Shown in pieces: positions 24,580-33,758 of a stretch of 64,000 nucleotides of DNA. The position numbers were made by a program, and so were the translations under genes. The DNA lies in the NCBI GenBank assembly GCA_963662705.2, contig OY759767.1, positions 1,116,001 through 1,180,000 on the forward strand, in the 5' to 3' direction. Below the pieces are notes generated by a model. It did no database searches. It saw only the letters and a list, made by a program, of their open reading frames with translations, and had not been told where the DNA came from. The DNA comes from JAPPHA01 sp963662705 (GTDB taxonomy: Bacteria > Pseudomonadota > Alphaproteobacteria > Rhodobacterales > Rhodobacteraceae). How positions within the stretch are numbered: the stretch's first letter is position 1; every line of letters starts with the position of its first letter.

Positions 24580-25236
24580 TCACGAAGGCTCAGAAAAATA
24601 GTTTAGAGCAACTTCCTTGACGTGCTGGCGAATTCGCAGCCAGTCGTCGTCGGTCACTTCCGGCTTGTCCAAAAAATACGCAACTTCAGGTTCAAATGCG
24701 ACATAGAAATGCTGGAAACCCCAGAGCATAAAAATGAATTTAAGCGGATCGGTTCGTCGCATGTCACCTCGATCCATCCAATTTTCCAGGCGGGCTGTGG
24801 TGCGTTGCATCCCTTCACGGGATTTGCGGTCTATCATGACAGGAACACCGATCTTCCCCCCACGCATCATTTCACTGATCACGAGTTTGCTGCGGTGGGA
24901 CTTTCGCCGGGTCATATCAAAGATGTGATCGATATAGCTGCTTACGATTTCGGATGGGCTGCCTTCCCATTTGTCAAGTTCCTGCGCACGCCACTCAGAG
25001 AATATCCGGTCAATTGTGGCACGATAGAGATTCTCCTTGTTCTGAAAAAAATATAGAACTTGACGCTTTTGCAGCTTCGCCCGGTCGGCGATGGCTTGAA
25101 CCGATGTGCCTTCAAATCCAGAATTGGAAAACTCAATCTCTGCAGCGTCCAGTATTTCCGACGTCCGTTTTATTCGCACATTTCTGGAACGCGGCGTAAC
25201 CGTTTTATCTGTCATGCTTTCAATGGTTTGATTCAT
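24580..25236 (-). CDS. TetR-family transcriptional regulator
   Basis: 218 residues. The N-terminal helix-turn-helix is RTSEILDAAEIEFSNSGFEG, TSVQAIADRAKLQKRQVLYF, FQNKENLYRATI, a standard TetR domain at residues ~24-75. The C-terminal ligand domain is helical (EIVSSYIDHIFDMTRRKSHR to PLKFIFMLWGFQHFYVAFEP) and resembles the RutR/PsrA-like groups. RutR-type regulators respond to pyrimidines; the resemblance here is only general. It may control the deaminase genes on either side, and the dyad at 26381-26410 is a candidate site (inference). Confidence 0.9.
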   Translation of the reverse strand: MNQTIESMTDKTVTPRSRNVRIKRTSEILDAAEIEFSNSGFEGTSVQAIADRAKLQKRQVLYFFQNKENLYRATIDRIFSEWRAQELDKWEGSPSEIVSSYIDHIFDMTRRKSHRSKLVISEMMRGGKIGVPVMIDRKSREGMQRTTARLENWMDRGDMRRTDPLKFIFMLWGFQHFYVAFEPEVAYFLDKPEVTDDDWLRIRQHVKEVALNYFSEPS

Positions 25237-25401
25237 CCGTCGTCCCTTTCCCCGGACTGCCGATGGCCGGGTTTGCCTTTTTTCAGTTGCGGCTCCGATC
25301 CTATCGCAGTGTTCTACCGGATGTCAGCACGAACCCGGCTCGAAGCTTGTCTGCACAGCAATTCCCGCTAGAATTTTTCTTGTTGATTCACGGCATGTTG
25401 C

Positions 25402-26190
25402 GTGACCTACGCATTTCCTTTCGTAGACTTTTGGCACCCGATCTGCTTTCCTGCTGCGAAACAGGCAAAAGCCGAGCAGCAAAGTGTCCAGTACCTCCTT
25501 CCGCGGGCATCTGTCGATGCCCGGATGCTCAAGAAGATGTGCGCATGCCTGGACCGCATCCCCGATCCGATCAACCCGCGCGACTTCACCCTTCCCGACT
25601 GCCTGATGTCGAGCCTCGCGGTGTTCTCTCTCAAGATGCCGTCCCTGCTGCTGTTCGACAAGCAGACGCGCCGTGGTGAGGATCCGGTCCAGGTGCGGCA
25701 ACCATCCACCCCGACCTGACCCTGAGCGTGCAGTCGGCGCTTGCCGACCGCGACATCGGAACGGAATCCGTCAGGCATTCCATGACCGGCGGTTCCAGAT
25801 CGCCGGCGTCAAGTCCGCGGATTCTGACCTGGTCACTGAAGTGATCGATTGCGCCCGCGATCATCCGGAGGGTTCCGGGCGCATATCCAAGCCGGATGGA
25901 GACCCTCACCGGACTATGGCGCAAATCCGCCGGGGAAAACCACTTGGCGAAAGTCTTCGCGACGCTCGCCATGCTCGCCTTCCTGATCGACACCAGGTTC
26001 AGCAGCATTGCTGCCCGCTGTTCCGGAAGGCGCGCGAACACCAGGAGCGCATCCTCTACCTCTGGAACAGGATGCGCAGCCTGTTCCAGAGGTAGAGCAT
26101 CCCGGACTGGCGGACCTTCTATTTCGCCATGTCGGGGAACATGAAGAAGCCCGAACTTGCCGACATGCTCCCCGACGGGCCGTAGCCGTT
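25402..26190 (+). pseudogene. Internally deleted transposase of the ISNCY type
   Basis: The start is readable as CACLDRIPDPINPRDFTLPD, CLMSSLAVFSLKMPSLLLFD, and the end, in other frames, as ENHLAKVFATLAMLAFLID, QQHCCPLFRKAREHQERILY, LWNRMRSLF and IPDWRTFYFAMSGNMKKPEL. These are the two ends of an ISNCY-family transposase; the catalytic middle part (about 250 residues) is missing and frames change at least twice. The hairpin formed around 26057-26097 lies at a frame change. Confidence 0.8.
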
Positions 26191-26368
26191 CCAGCCACGC
26201 TCGAACGATGCCGATCCCGCCCTTCGCCGAATGTACGGAACCCGGGCAGTCACCCGGCCATCAGTCGTGCACGCCGGAAACGACCGGGCGATGTCGTCCG
26301 TCCGGACCGACCGTCGGACCGGCCGACGATCAGGCTACCGGGAATTGCTGTTGTCTGTGCAATGCAGC

Positions 26369-26410
26369 TTGACATTTTTTCACCATTTGATGTATCTACA
26401 CCAAATGGTG
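26369..26410 (+). promoter_or_regulatory. Predicted promoter overlapped by an inverted-repeat operator
   Basis: TTGACA at 26369-26374 and TATCTA at 26393-26398, 18 bp apart, form a good sigma-70-type promoter. Overlapping it are CACCATTTG (26381-26389) and CAAATGGTG (26402-26410), a perfect 9-bp inverted repeat with a 12-bp centre. A regulator bound here would block transcription of the downstream deaminase/transporter genes. TetR at 24.6-25.2 kb is the obvious candidate. Confidence 0.65.
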
Positions 26411-26443
26411 TAAGAATCGAGATCCAGGGAGCCGGGATCGCCG

Positions 26444-27469
26444 ATGAATATGTCCGACTTTCTCAGAAAGATGCCGAAGGCCGAGCTGCACCTTCATATT
26501 GAAGGGACCATCAGCCCGGTACAGGTGCTGGAAATGGCGGAACGCAATGCGGTGGACATCCCGTATAGCACCGAAGCTGAGCTTCTCGCCGCACAGGACT
26601 ACGGCGAACCGGCACTCAAGAACTTTCTCGACTACCACTATATGTGTTCGAGCGTATTGCGGACCGGTCGCGATGTATTTGAGATCACCGAAAGGTATCT
26701 GAACCGCTGTGCTGCCGAAAACATCCGGCATACCGAACTTTCCTTTGATCCCCAGGCATTTATCGAACGCGGGGGCGAATTCGATGAGTTGCTGGAAGCA
26801 CTGAACTCTGCCAGGGAAAAATCCGCGGCACGGGATGGAGTGTCATCACATCTGGTCATGTGCATGAACCGCGACCGAAGTCAGGAAAGCGCACTGGAAA
26901 TGCTCGACTTGGCAGAGGCCCATCGCGACACCATTACCGGCGTCGGGCTGGATTCCTACGAAGAAGGGAACCCGCCAATAAAGTTCATTGAGTTCTACCG
27001 CCGCGCAAAATCCGAAGGGTATCGGCTGACCGCACACTGCGACTGCGATCAAAAGGATTCGACGCTTCATATTCGGCAATGCCTGGACGACCTTGGGGTC
27101 GACCGCATTGACCATGGCCTGCATTGTCTCGATGACCCGTCCCTGCACCGAGACATTAAGGAACGCCAGGTACCACTGACAATGTGCCCGACCTGGCGGC
27201 CGTCCGACCCTGAACCTCGTCGGCTGCAAGCGTTGCGCCAGATGCTTGACCTTGGGTTGATGGTCTCGATCAATACCGATGATCCAGAGGAATTCGCTAG
27301 CCGTTACTTGACGCACACAATCACGGAGGTTCAGCGTCAAGGCGGGTTTTCCGCGGATGACATGGTGCAGTTCATGCGGAACGCATTCGAAGGATCATGG
27401 CTTGAGAGGGACCAGCGCGACCGGTTGCTGCAAGAACTCGAGGAACATCGCACTTTGTATCCGCACTGA
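26444..27469 (+). CDS. Second adenosine deaminase-like amidohydrolase
   Basis: 341 residues. Metal and active-site motifs: MPKAELHLHIEG, LSFDPQAF, TAHCDCDQKDS, RIDHGLHC and INTDDPEEF. The overall pattern matches the gene at 22.3-23.4 kb, but the two are clearly diverged paralogues. In the usual adenosine deaminase active site the segment after the third metal histidine is HAGE; here it is HCDCDQ, so the catalytic glutamate is not in its normal place and the substrate or even the chemistry may differ (inference). It lies 32 bp before the transporter operon and is probably co-transcribed with it. Confidence 0.88.
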   Translation: MNMSDFLRKMPKAELHLHIEGTISPVQVLEMAERNAVDIPYSTEAELLAAQDYGEPALKNFLDYHYMCSSVLRTGRDVFEITERYLNRCAAENIRHTELSFDPQAFIERGGEFDELLEALNSAREKSAARDGVSSHLVMCMNRDRSQESALEMLDLAEAHRDTITGVGLDSYEEGNPPIKFIEFYRRAKSEGYRLTAHCDCDQKDSTLHIRQCLDDLGVDRIDHGLHCLDDPSLHRDIKERQVPLTMCPTWRPSDPEPRRLQALRQMLDLGLMVSINTDDPEEFASRYLTHTITEVQRQGGFSADDMVQFMRNAFEGSWLERDQRDRLLQELEEHRTLYPH

Positions 27470-27501
27470 AAAATCGCTGAAAAACCAAAAGGGAGGAAGA
27501 C

Positions 27502-29112
27502 ATGAATATTACGAAACGGAATTTCGGCAGTGCGATTCTGGGCGCTGCGTTGATTGCGGCGGCTTCGTCAATTTCGCCTTTGTCACATGGGCAAGCGCAT
27601 GCGGCTGAGGGGGGTGAACTTGTACTCGGTCTTGGTGGTTCGCCGCCGACTTTGCTCGGCGCGGTGCAATCCGGATTTGGCACCGGGCAACCCGGATCGC
27701 AACTTTTCGCCAGCCCTCTGCGGTATGATGAGGATTGGACACCCCAACCTTACCTCGCAAAAAGCTGGAGCTTCAGCGAAGACGGTCTGACACTGACACT
27801 GGATCTTGTTGAAAATGCCACGTTCCACGACGGTGAGCCGATCGAGGCGCACGACGTTGCGTTTTCGATTATGGCCGTGAAAGCAAACCATCCTTTCAAG
27901 ACCATGCTCTCACCCGTGGACCGTGTGGAAACCATTGACAACCACACTGTTGCGATCCACTTGACGCACAAGCATCCGGTGCTCTTGCTCACGATGGCGC
28001 CGGTATTGATGCCGATCATGCCCGAGCACATCTACGGCGATGCGGAACTTCGCGGCCATCCTCGCAGTCTGCAGAACGTCGTGGGTTCAGGGCCATTCAT
28101 GCTGACTGAGTTCGTTGCGGATCAGCACATCATTCTCGACAGAAACCCGAACTACTTCATCGCAGACCGGCCCAAACTGGACCGCCTTGTCTACCGCACC
28201 ATTCGAGACCGCAGCAACATGCTGCTCTCGATGCAGCGAGGCGAGGTTCACTACAACGCGTACACATCGCTAACGCTAAGGGATGTTGATCGCATCAAGA
28301 AAAACGGCGACGGTTTGGTCGCAACGGATGTCGGTTATCAAGCAGTTGGCCCTCTTAACTGGATTGCGTTCAATACGCAGCGCGAACCATGGACCGACAA
28401 GCGCGTTCGACAGGCGATTGCCTACGCGGTCGACAAGGAATTCATCATCGAAAAAATGCAACTGGGGCTGTCGACCCGTGCCTCGGGGCCGATTGCCAAC
28501 GGAAGCCCGTTCCACACCGCGGATGTGCCGCAGTACGACTACGATCCCGACAAGGCGATGGCGTTGCTGGATGAAGCTGGTTTCGAACCAGATGCGAACG
28601 GAGTGCGGATGAACATTAACATCGATTGGATTCCCGGCAGTCAGGAATACGGCAAGAATGTTGGCGAAGCTGTCAAAGCCCAGTTGAAGAAAATCGGGGT
28701 CAACGCCACGGTGCGCAGTTTGCCTGATTTCGGTAGCTGGATTGGACGGATAGCGGGCGAGAACGACTATGATCTGAGCCTGGAAACCGTTTTCAACTGG
28801 GGCGATCCGGTCATCGGTGTTCACAGGACGTACGTCACCTCCAACATCCGCAAAGGTGTCCCGTTTTCGAACACGTCGCTATACTCCAACCCGGAGGTCG
28901 ACGCCTTGCTGGACAAAGCCGCGGTTGAGGCTGACGCAGAAGAGCGCACGAAGCTCTATCATGAGTTCCAAAAAATCATCGCTGAGGATGTTCCACTGCA
29001 CCATTTGCACGTGGTTCCCTACTTCACGGTTCATAGCGACAAATTGATGGACCTTCCCGAAGGGATTTGGGGGGGAATGGCACCATTCGACCGCGCGTAT
29101 TGGACCGAATAG
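27502..29112 (+). CDS. Dipeptide-type ABC transporter substrate-binding protein (SBP family 5)
   Basis: 536 residues. A signal peptide precedes LSHGQAHAAEGGELVLGLGG; NITKRNFGSAILGAALIAAA has an R but no twin-arginine pair, so Sec export is likely. The family 5 pattern is clear: LAKSWSFSEDGLTLTLDLVE, TFHDGEPIEAHDVAFSI, VGSGPFMLTEF, VRQAIAYAVDKEFIIEKMQL and QKIIAEDVPLHHLHVVPYFT. Such proteins bind peptides, nickel complexes, opines or glycosides. The neighbouring deaminases hint at a nitrogen-rich heterocycle or nucleoside conjugate (inference). GGGAGGAAGAC precedes the ATG. Confidence 0.93.
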   Translation: MNITKRNFGSAILGAALIAAASSISPLSHGQAHAAEGGELVLGLGGSPPTLLGAVQSGFGTGQPGSQLFASPLRYDEDWTPQPYLAKSWSFSEDGLTLTLDLVENATFHDGEPIEAHDVAFSIMAVKANHPFKTMLSPVDRVETIDNHTVAIHLTHKHPVLLLTMAPVLMPIMPEHIYGDAELRGHPRSLQNVVGSGPFMLTEFVADQHIILDRNPNYFIADRPKLDRLVYRTIRDRSNMLLSMQRGEVHYNAYTSLTLRDVDRIKKNGDGLVATDVGYQAVGPLNWIAFNTQREPWTDKRVRQAIAYAVDKEFIIEKMQLGLSTRASGPIANGSPFHTADVPQYDYDPDKAMALLDEAGFEPDANGVRMNINIDWIPGSQEYGKNVGEAVKAQLKKIGVNATVRSLPDFGSWIGRIAGENDYDLSLETVFNWGDPVIGVHRTYVTSNIRKGVPFSNTSLYSNPEVDALLDKAAVEADAEERTKLYHEFQKIIAEDVPLHHLHVVPYFTVHSDKLMDLPEGIWGGMAPFDRAYWTE

Positions 29113-29211
29113 GATTCTCCTCAGGGGCGCCCGGCTCGGGAATGTTCCGGCTTGGCGCCTGCACAACTGTGCAATTATCCTGACAGTCAACACAGGAAGT
29201 GAAAGCGACGA

Positions 29212-30174
29212 GTGCGAGAAAAGCTTCTCATGGCGGTCGGACTGGTAGTCAGCGTCGTTGTGCTGAACTTTTTTCTAATCCGCATGGCACCCGGAGATCC
29301 GGCGATCACCTTGGCAGGCCATGCCGGAGGCGCCAGTGAGGAAACGCTTGCCGCGGTCCGGCAACTCTACGGGCTCGACCAGCCGCTTTGGCAGCAATTC
29401 GCCATCTATATGGGAAGAATGCTGACTGGCGACCTCGGCCAGTCCTACTATTTCAATCTACCGGTTTCCGGGATCATCCTTGAACGGGTTTTCCCCACGC
29501 TGCTCCTGGTCTTGTCCTCGCTCTTGATTTCGGTCGGGATCGGGACGTTGCTCGGTGCACTTGCCGCACGCAATCCCCATGGCGCGCTTGGTTATTTCGT
29601 GACCGTATTTTCACTGTCGGGATATTCAATCCCGACCTTTTGGCTCGGCCAGATGTTGTTGATCGGTATGGCTTGGTACTGGCCACTGTTTCCAGTGGGC
29701 GGCATGGCGTCTATCGGCGTTGATGGCGGGATTGCCCGGGTGCTGGACATTGCCCATCACCTTGTTTTGCCGTCTCTGTCGCTCGGACTGGCATTCATGG
29801 CTCAGTACAGTCGCGTCAGTCGAGCGAGCATGTTGGAAGTGCTGGGTTCGGATTATATCCGAACCGCGCGGGCCAAAGGGGCCAGCGAGAATTCGGTACT
29901 TTTTGTCCACGCCATGCGCAACGCGATCCTGCCGGTCATCACGTTGGCCGGTCTTCAACTCGGGCAGATTCTCTCTGGCGCAGTGCTGGTCGAGGCCGTT
30001 TTTGACTGGCCTGGCCTCGGGCGCCTGGCCTTCGATTCAATCTTGCGGCGGGACTATCCGACAATTCTCGGCATCCTTTTTGCCTCATCGGTGATGGTTG
30101 TCGTGATAAACTTGTTGACGGATGTGGTCTATCGGCTGGTCGACCCGCGCATCCGAACGTCCGAGGGGCAATGA
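29212..30174 (+). CDS. dppB: Dipeptide-type ABC transporter permease, DppB family
   Basis: 320 residues from a GTG at 29212 (MREKLLMAVGLVVSVVVLNF). The family motifs are IRMAPGDPAITLAGHAGGAS near the first membrane segment, LYGLDQPLWQQFAIYMGRML, and the EAA-loop SDYIRTARAKGASENSVLFV near residue 215, which docks on the ATPases. Six membrane segments are expected. It follows the binding protein after 99 bp; a weak hairpin may lie between them, which often balances a high level of binding protein. Four-base overlap with the next permease. Confidence 0.93.
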   Translation: MREKLLMAVGLVVSVVVLNFFLIRMAPGDPAITLAGHAGGASEETLAAVRQLYGLDQPLWQQFAIYMGRMLTGDLGQSYYFNLPVSGIILERVFPTLLLVLSSLLISVGIGTLLGALAARNPHGALGYFVTVFSLSGYSIPTFWLGQMLLIGMAWYWPLFPVGGMASIGVDGGIARVLDIAHHLVLPSLSLGLAFMAQYSRVSRASMLEVLGSDYIRTARAKGASENSVLFVHAMRNAILPVITLAGLQLGQILSGAVLVEAVFDWPGLGRLAFDSILRRDYPTILGILFASSVMVVVINLLTDVVYRLVDPRIRTSEGQ

Positions 30175-31079
30175 CGATGGCCTCAGCAAACAATAACCTG
30201 CAGCCCGATTTGTATCAGGAAGAATACGTTGAGCCGGAATCGCCGACCATCGAGTTTGTCCGGATCTTCGTTAGCAACAAGGCAGCACTTGCGGGCCTCT
30301 TTCTCATCGCGCTGGTGGTCGGAGCCAGCCTGCTTGGCCCGGCGATATATGACGTCGATGCCGATGAAACCGTGAATGCGCCCTTTCTGCCGCCATTGGA
30401 AGACATGAGCAGTGTGCTTGGCACCGATTACATTGGCCGCGACGTGCTTGCCGGAATCGTCGAAGGTGGTTCCGCGACCCTGGCCGTGGGAACAATGGCG
30501 GCCATCGTTGCGGTCTTTATCGGCATCACAATGGGGGCGCTCGCTGGCTACTATGGGCGACATATCGATGCAATCCTGATGCGAATAACGGAGTTCTTTC
30601 AGGTTCTGCCCGCGTTGCTCTTTGCAATGGTACTGATGACGTTGTTTACACCCTCGATCGAGACAATGGTCGTAGCGATCGGCCTCGTGATGTGGCCACC
30701 CACGGCGCGATTGACCCGAGCCGAATTCCTCAAGCTACGCAGCCTCGATTTTGTTCGCGCGGAACGGGCAATGGGTGCTCGGGATGCGCGTATTATCTGG
30801 TCCGTGATCTTGCCAAACGCGCTACCGCCTCTAATCGCCGCCGCAGCGCTTGTAATCGGCGTTTCGATCCTCTTCGAAGCGGGGCTGAGCTTTCTGGGGC
30901 TCGGTGACCCGAGCGTCCGCAGTTGGGGCGAAATGATCGGTGCAAACCGGGATTACATCTACGATTGCCCCTGGGCAGTCCTGTTCCCTGGTATGGCGAT
31001 CTTCTTCACAGTGCTTGCGATCAGCCTGATTGGCGACGGGCTGAACGACGCCCTCAACCCGCGCTTTCGAGAGCGCTGA
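30171..31079 (+). CDS. dppC: Dipeptide-type ABC transporter permease, DppC family
   Basis: 302 residues. The N-terminal cytoplasmic extension (residues 1-35) leads to the first membrane segment, AALAGLFLIALVVGASLLGP; LGTDYIGRDVLAGIVEGGSA is the conserved periplasmic motif, and DFVRAERAMGARDARIIWSV the EAA-type coupling loop. Forms the channel with the DppB-like protein. The start ATG overlaps the dppB stop. Four bases separate it from the ATPase gene, in an operon read throughout in one direction. Confidence 0.93.
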   Translation: MTMASANNNLQPDLYQEEYVEPESPTIEFVRIFVSNKAALAGLFLIALVVGASLLGPAIYDVDADETVNAPFLPPLEDMSSVLGTDYIGRDVLAGIVEGGSATLAVGTMAAIVAVFIGITMGALAGYYGRHIDAILMRITEFFQVLPALLFAMVLMTLFTPSIETMVVAIGLVMWPPTARLTRAEFLKLRSLDFVRAERAMGARDARIIWSVILPNALPPLIAAAALVIGVSILFEAGLSFLGLGDPSVRSWGEMIGANRDYIYDCPWAVLFPGMAIFFTVLAISLIGDGLNDALNPRFRER

Positions 31080-31083
31080 TCTG

Positions 31084-32079
31084 ATGACCGATCCCATCCT
31101 CGAAGTCCGCGAACTCTGTGTCGATTTCCGTACCCGCAGTGGCTCAGTACGGGTTCTTGACAAAGTCTCGTTCAAACTGTCCGCGGGTGAGACCTTGGGC
31201 ATTGTCGGTGAATCAGGCTGCGGAAAAAGCATGACGTCGCTCGCCATTATGCAACTTGTGCCAAAGCCCAACGGCCGCGTGACCGAAGGCAGCATCCGAT
31301 ATCGCGGCGAAGACCTTGTTCAGGCCGTCGAGCGTCGAATGCGCCAGATCAGGGGCGGCGAGATATCAATGATCTTTCAGGAACCGATGACCTCACTCAA
31401 TCCGGTATTCAGCGTCGGCAGCCAGATCATTGAGGCCGTGCGCCTGCATGAGAAATTGACGAAAAAGGACGCGGTACTCCGCGCCATCGACGTGCTCACG
31501 CGCGTCGGCATTCCGGTTCCAGAAAAGCGGATCTGGAACTTCCCGCACCAACTATCAGGCGGAATGCGCCAGCGCGTGATGATCGCAATGGCATTGGTCT
31601 GCAAGCCCAGGATCATCATCGCCGACGAGCCCACAACTGCACTGGACGTGACCGTTCAGGCGCAAATCCTCGAATTGCTTGTTCGCCTGCAGGAAGAAGA
31701 AGACACTGCTCTAATCCTCATTTCCCACGACATGGGCGTGGTCTCTCAAATGTCTGACCGGATCATGGTCATGTATGCCGGGCGGATAATTGAAGAAGGC
31801 AGTGCCGCTTCAGTGGTCAACACACCCCGTCACCCTTATTCAAAGGGACTGATCGGCTCGATCCCGGACATTGAACGGATGGCGGGCTATTCCGAAACCG
31901 ATCGCCTGCCAACCATTCCGGGAATTGTTCCACGATTGGGCTCGCTTGGTTCAGGTTGCAGCTTCGCGCCTCGCTGCTCCCTCGCCGATGACGCATGTTT
32001 GACTTGGCAGCCCGGGCTTGTCGAAACGAACGTCGGCGCACACGTTGCGTGCCGCAAAGTCGAAGGGGCAGCATCCTGA
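31084..32079 (+). CDS. dppD: Dipeptide-type ABC transporter ATPase, DppD family
   Basis: 331 residues. Walker A GESGCGKSM, Q-loop EPMTSLNPVFSVGSQI, signature LSGGMRQRVMIAMAL and Walker B IIIADEPTTALDVT are intact. The C-terminal oligopeptide-type extension has the four cysteines expected of an iron-sulphur/OppD-like tail region (GSGCSFAPRCSLADDACLTW). It hydrolyses ATP with DppF. Its TGA stop overlaps a CTG that is probably the dppF start. Confidence 0.93.
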   Translation: MTDPILEVRELCVDFRTRSGSVRVLDKVSFKLSAGETLGIVGESGCGKSMTSLAIMQLVPKPNGRVTEGSIRYRGEDLVQAVERRMRQIRGGEISMIFQEPMTSLNPVFSVGSQIIEAVRLHEKLTKKDAVLRAIDVLTRVGIPVPEKRIWNFPHQLSGGMRQRVMIAMALVCKPRIIIADEPTTALDVTVQAQILELLVRLQEEEDTALILISHDMGVVSQMSDRIMVMYAGRIIEEGSAASVVNTPRHPYSKGLIGSIPDIERMAGYSETDRLPTIPGIVPRLGSLGSGCSFAPRCSLADDACLTWQPGLVETNVGAHVACRKVEGAAS

Positions 32080-33089
32080 AGGCCCAAACTGCCGAAAATA
32101 ACGAAGGCCCGCTTCTGGAGGTCACCGATCTGCAGATGCACTTCATGACAAGCACCTCCAGAAAGGGTAAAGCCCCCCAGGTTGTTCATGCGGTTGATGG
32201 GGTGAGCTTTTCCCTCGAGAAGGGTAAATCCCTTGGTATTGTCGGCGAATCGGGATGTGGAAAATCGACCACTGCACTAGCCGTCATGCGCCTTCTGAAA
32301 CCCACGGGCGGCAGTATCAGGCTGGGCGGCACAGACATCACCACGCTTGAAGGGGAAGCTTTGCGCAAAAAGCGCAAAGCGTTTCAGATCATTTTCCAAG
32401 ACCCCTATTCCTCGCTCAATCCGCGCCAAAGAGTGGGCTCTCTAATCCGAACCCCCCTCGATTTGCTTGACATCGGCACGGACGACGACCGGAAAAGGCG
32501 TGTAGAAGAACTGTTGTCATTGGTTGGATTGCGGTCCGAATCCAAAAACCTGTTTCCGCACCAATTCTCCGGTGGCCAACGGCAACGCATCGGTATCGCG
32601 CGCGCGCTGGCCACATCGCCTGAACTTATTGTCTGCGACGAACCGGTCTCGGCCCTCGACGTGGCGATTCAAGCGCAGATACTGAATCTTCTGAAGGACC
32701 TGCAAAAGGAACTCGAACTAGCCTACCTCTTCATCTCGCACGATCTCGGGGTCGTCAGCTACCTTTGTCAGAAAATTGCAGTTATGTATCTCGGTGTTCT
32801 TGTGGAGACCGGCGACACCAATTCGATCATGAGATCGCCAGCGCACCCGTATACACGCGTGCTGCTTTCGGCTATTCCCAAGATCGACCCCGTCAACAAG
32901 AGCCTGCTGCATTCTGCAAAGCTCGGTGGCGATCCGCCAAGCCCGATCAACCCTGAACCCGGATGCAGGTTTGCTGCGCGATGCCCCAGTGCGACCGCGC
33001 TCTGCAAATCTGATATGCCTTCGCTTAAACCGATTGCGGTCAACGGAGAGTCGAGACACGTTGCTTGCCACTTTGCGGGAGAGATCTGA
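32076..33089 (+). CDS. dppF: Dipeptide-type ABC transporter ATPase, DppF family, probable CTG start
   Basis: About 337 residues. Walker A GESGCGKSTT, signature FSGGQRQRIGIARAL, Walker B LIVCDEPVSALDV and the C-terminal cysteine-rich tail (CRFAARCPSATALCKSDMPS) are intact. The start is unusual. The nearest upstream ATG (31995) lies deep in dppD and the first downstream ATG (32136) would remove the first beta strand (GPLLEVTDLQ). A CTG at 32076, overlapping the dppD stop as CTGA and preceded by GAAGGGG, fits best and looks like an ATGA junction with one base changed (inference). Last gene of the operon. Confidence 0.88.
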   Translation: MKAQTAENNEGPLLEVTDLQMHFMTSTSRKGKAPQVVHAVDGVSFSLEKGKSLGIVGESGCGKSTTALAVMRLLKPTGGSIRLGGTDITTLEGEALRKKRKAFQIIFQDPYSSLNPRQRVGSLIRTPLDLLDIGTDDDRKRRVEELLSLVGLRSESKNLFPHQFSGGQRQRIGIARALATSPELIVCDEPVSALDVAIQAQILNLLKDLQKELELAYLFISHDLGVVSYLCQKIAVMYLGVLVETGDTNSIMRSPAHPYTRVLLSAIPKIDPVNKSLLHSAKLGGDPPSPINPEPGCRFAARCPSATALCKSDMPSLKPIAVNGESRHVACHFAGEI

Positions 33090-33125
33090 GTGCTTCGCAC
33101 AAACACGTTGAGTAAGGTTGCTGTC

Positions 33126-33613
33126 TTTTTTCACAAATGAGTGCACTTTTTTCTCGCGTTCTGTCACAAATAACTTCAGTGGATTGTCACAATTGAGTTC
33201 AGTGTGTCGCAATTTCGGTCAGATATGACTTCAGTGTGTTGCAGCGGACAGGACCGGTCATGGTGGCCGTGCATAGGCTGGACCGGCTCGGCCGCTCTAC
33301 CCGCGACGTGCTGAACCTGGTGCATGAGCTGGATGGCAAGGGCGCATCGCTCCGTGTCCTCGAACCTGACGTTACCACGGTGGGAGATCTCGGCCGCCTG
33401 GTTATCACTGTTCTCGGCATGGTGGCCGACATGGAGTTGAAGTTCATTCAGGATCGCCAGCGCGCCGGGCTCGATGCGGCGAAGAGGAAGGGCGTCAGAG
33501 AGAATCCCGAAGGCGCAGATCGCACACGACCTCATAGATCGGTGCTCGCACTTCCGTCTGGCCGCACTTTGATGCGCAAATGTTGGCGCCCACTGAACTC
33601 ATTTGTGACAAAT
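33126..33613 (+). mobile_element. Small Tn3-like remnant: 22-bp ends, TTCAGTG array and resolvase core
   Basis: The ends TTTTTCACAAATGAGTGCAC (33126-33146) and its partner at 33591-33613 (CACTGAACTCATTTGTGACA on the plus strand) are inverted. TTCAGTG recurs at 33175, 33198 and 33230. From 33236 a resolvase frame reads VMVAVHRLDRLGRSTRDVLN, LRVLEPDVTTVGDLGRLVIT, VLGMVADMELKFIQDRQRAG; the catalytic serine part and the helix-turn-helix are missing. It is a near copy of 21057-21336 in the same orientation, so a direct repeat of about 280 bp flanks the 11-kb deaminase/transporter block. Confidence 0.75.
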
Positions 33614-33644
33614 GACAGCATGAGGGAATCCGTTGCTGGGAATT

Positions 33645-33670
33645 GCAGGGAAAACGATCGTTTTCCCTGC
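33645..33670. repeat. Perfect 26-bp palindrome
   Basis: GCAGGGAAAACGA followed by its exact reverse complement. It lies between the Tn3-like remnant and the Pin-like recombinase gene. It may be a recombinase- or regulator-binding site, or a cruciform-forming scar; no T-run follows, so it is not a standard terminator. Confidence 0.7.
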
Positions 33671-33758
33671 GCGTGAAGTACGATGAATGTCATTGAATAA
33701 ACCACCTCGAAAGATATTTTTTATGTGGTAAAAAGACATTTTCTTCGAATGTGGGCAG

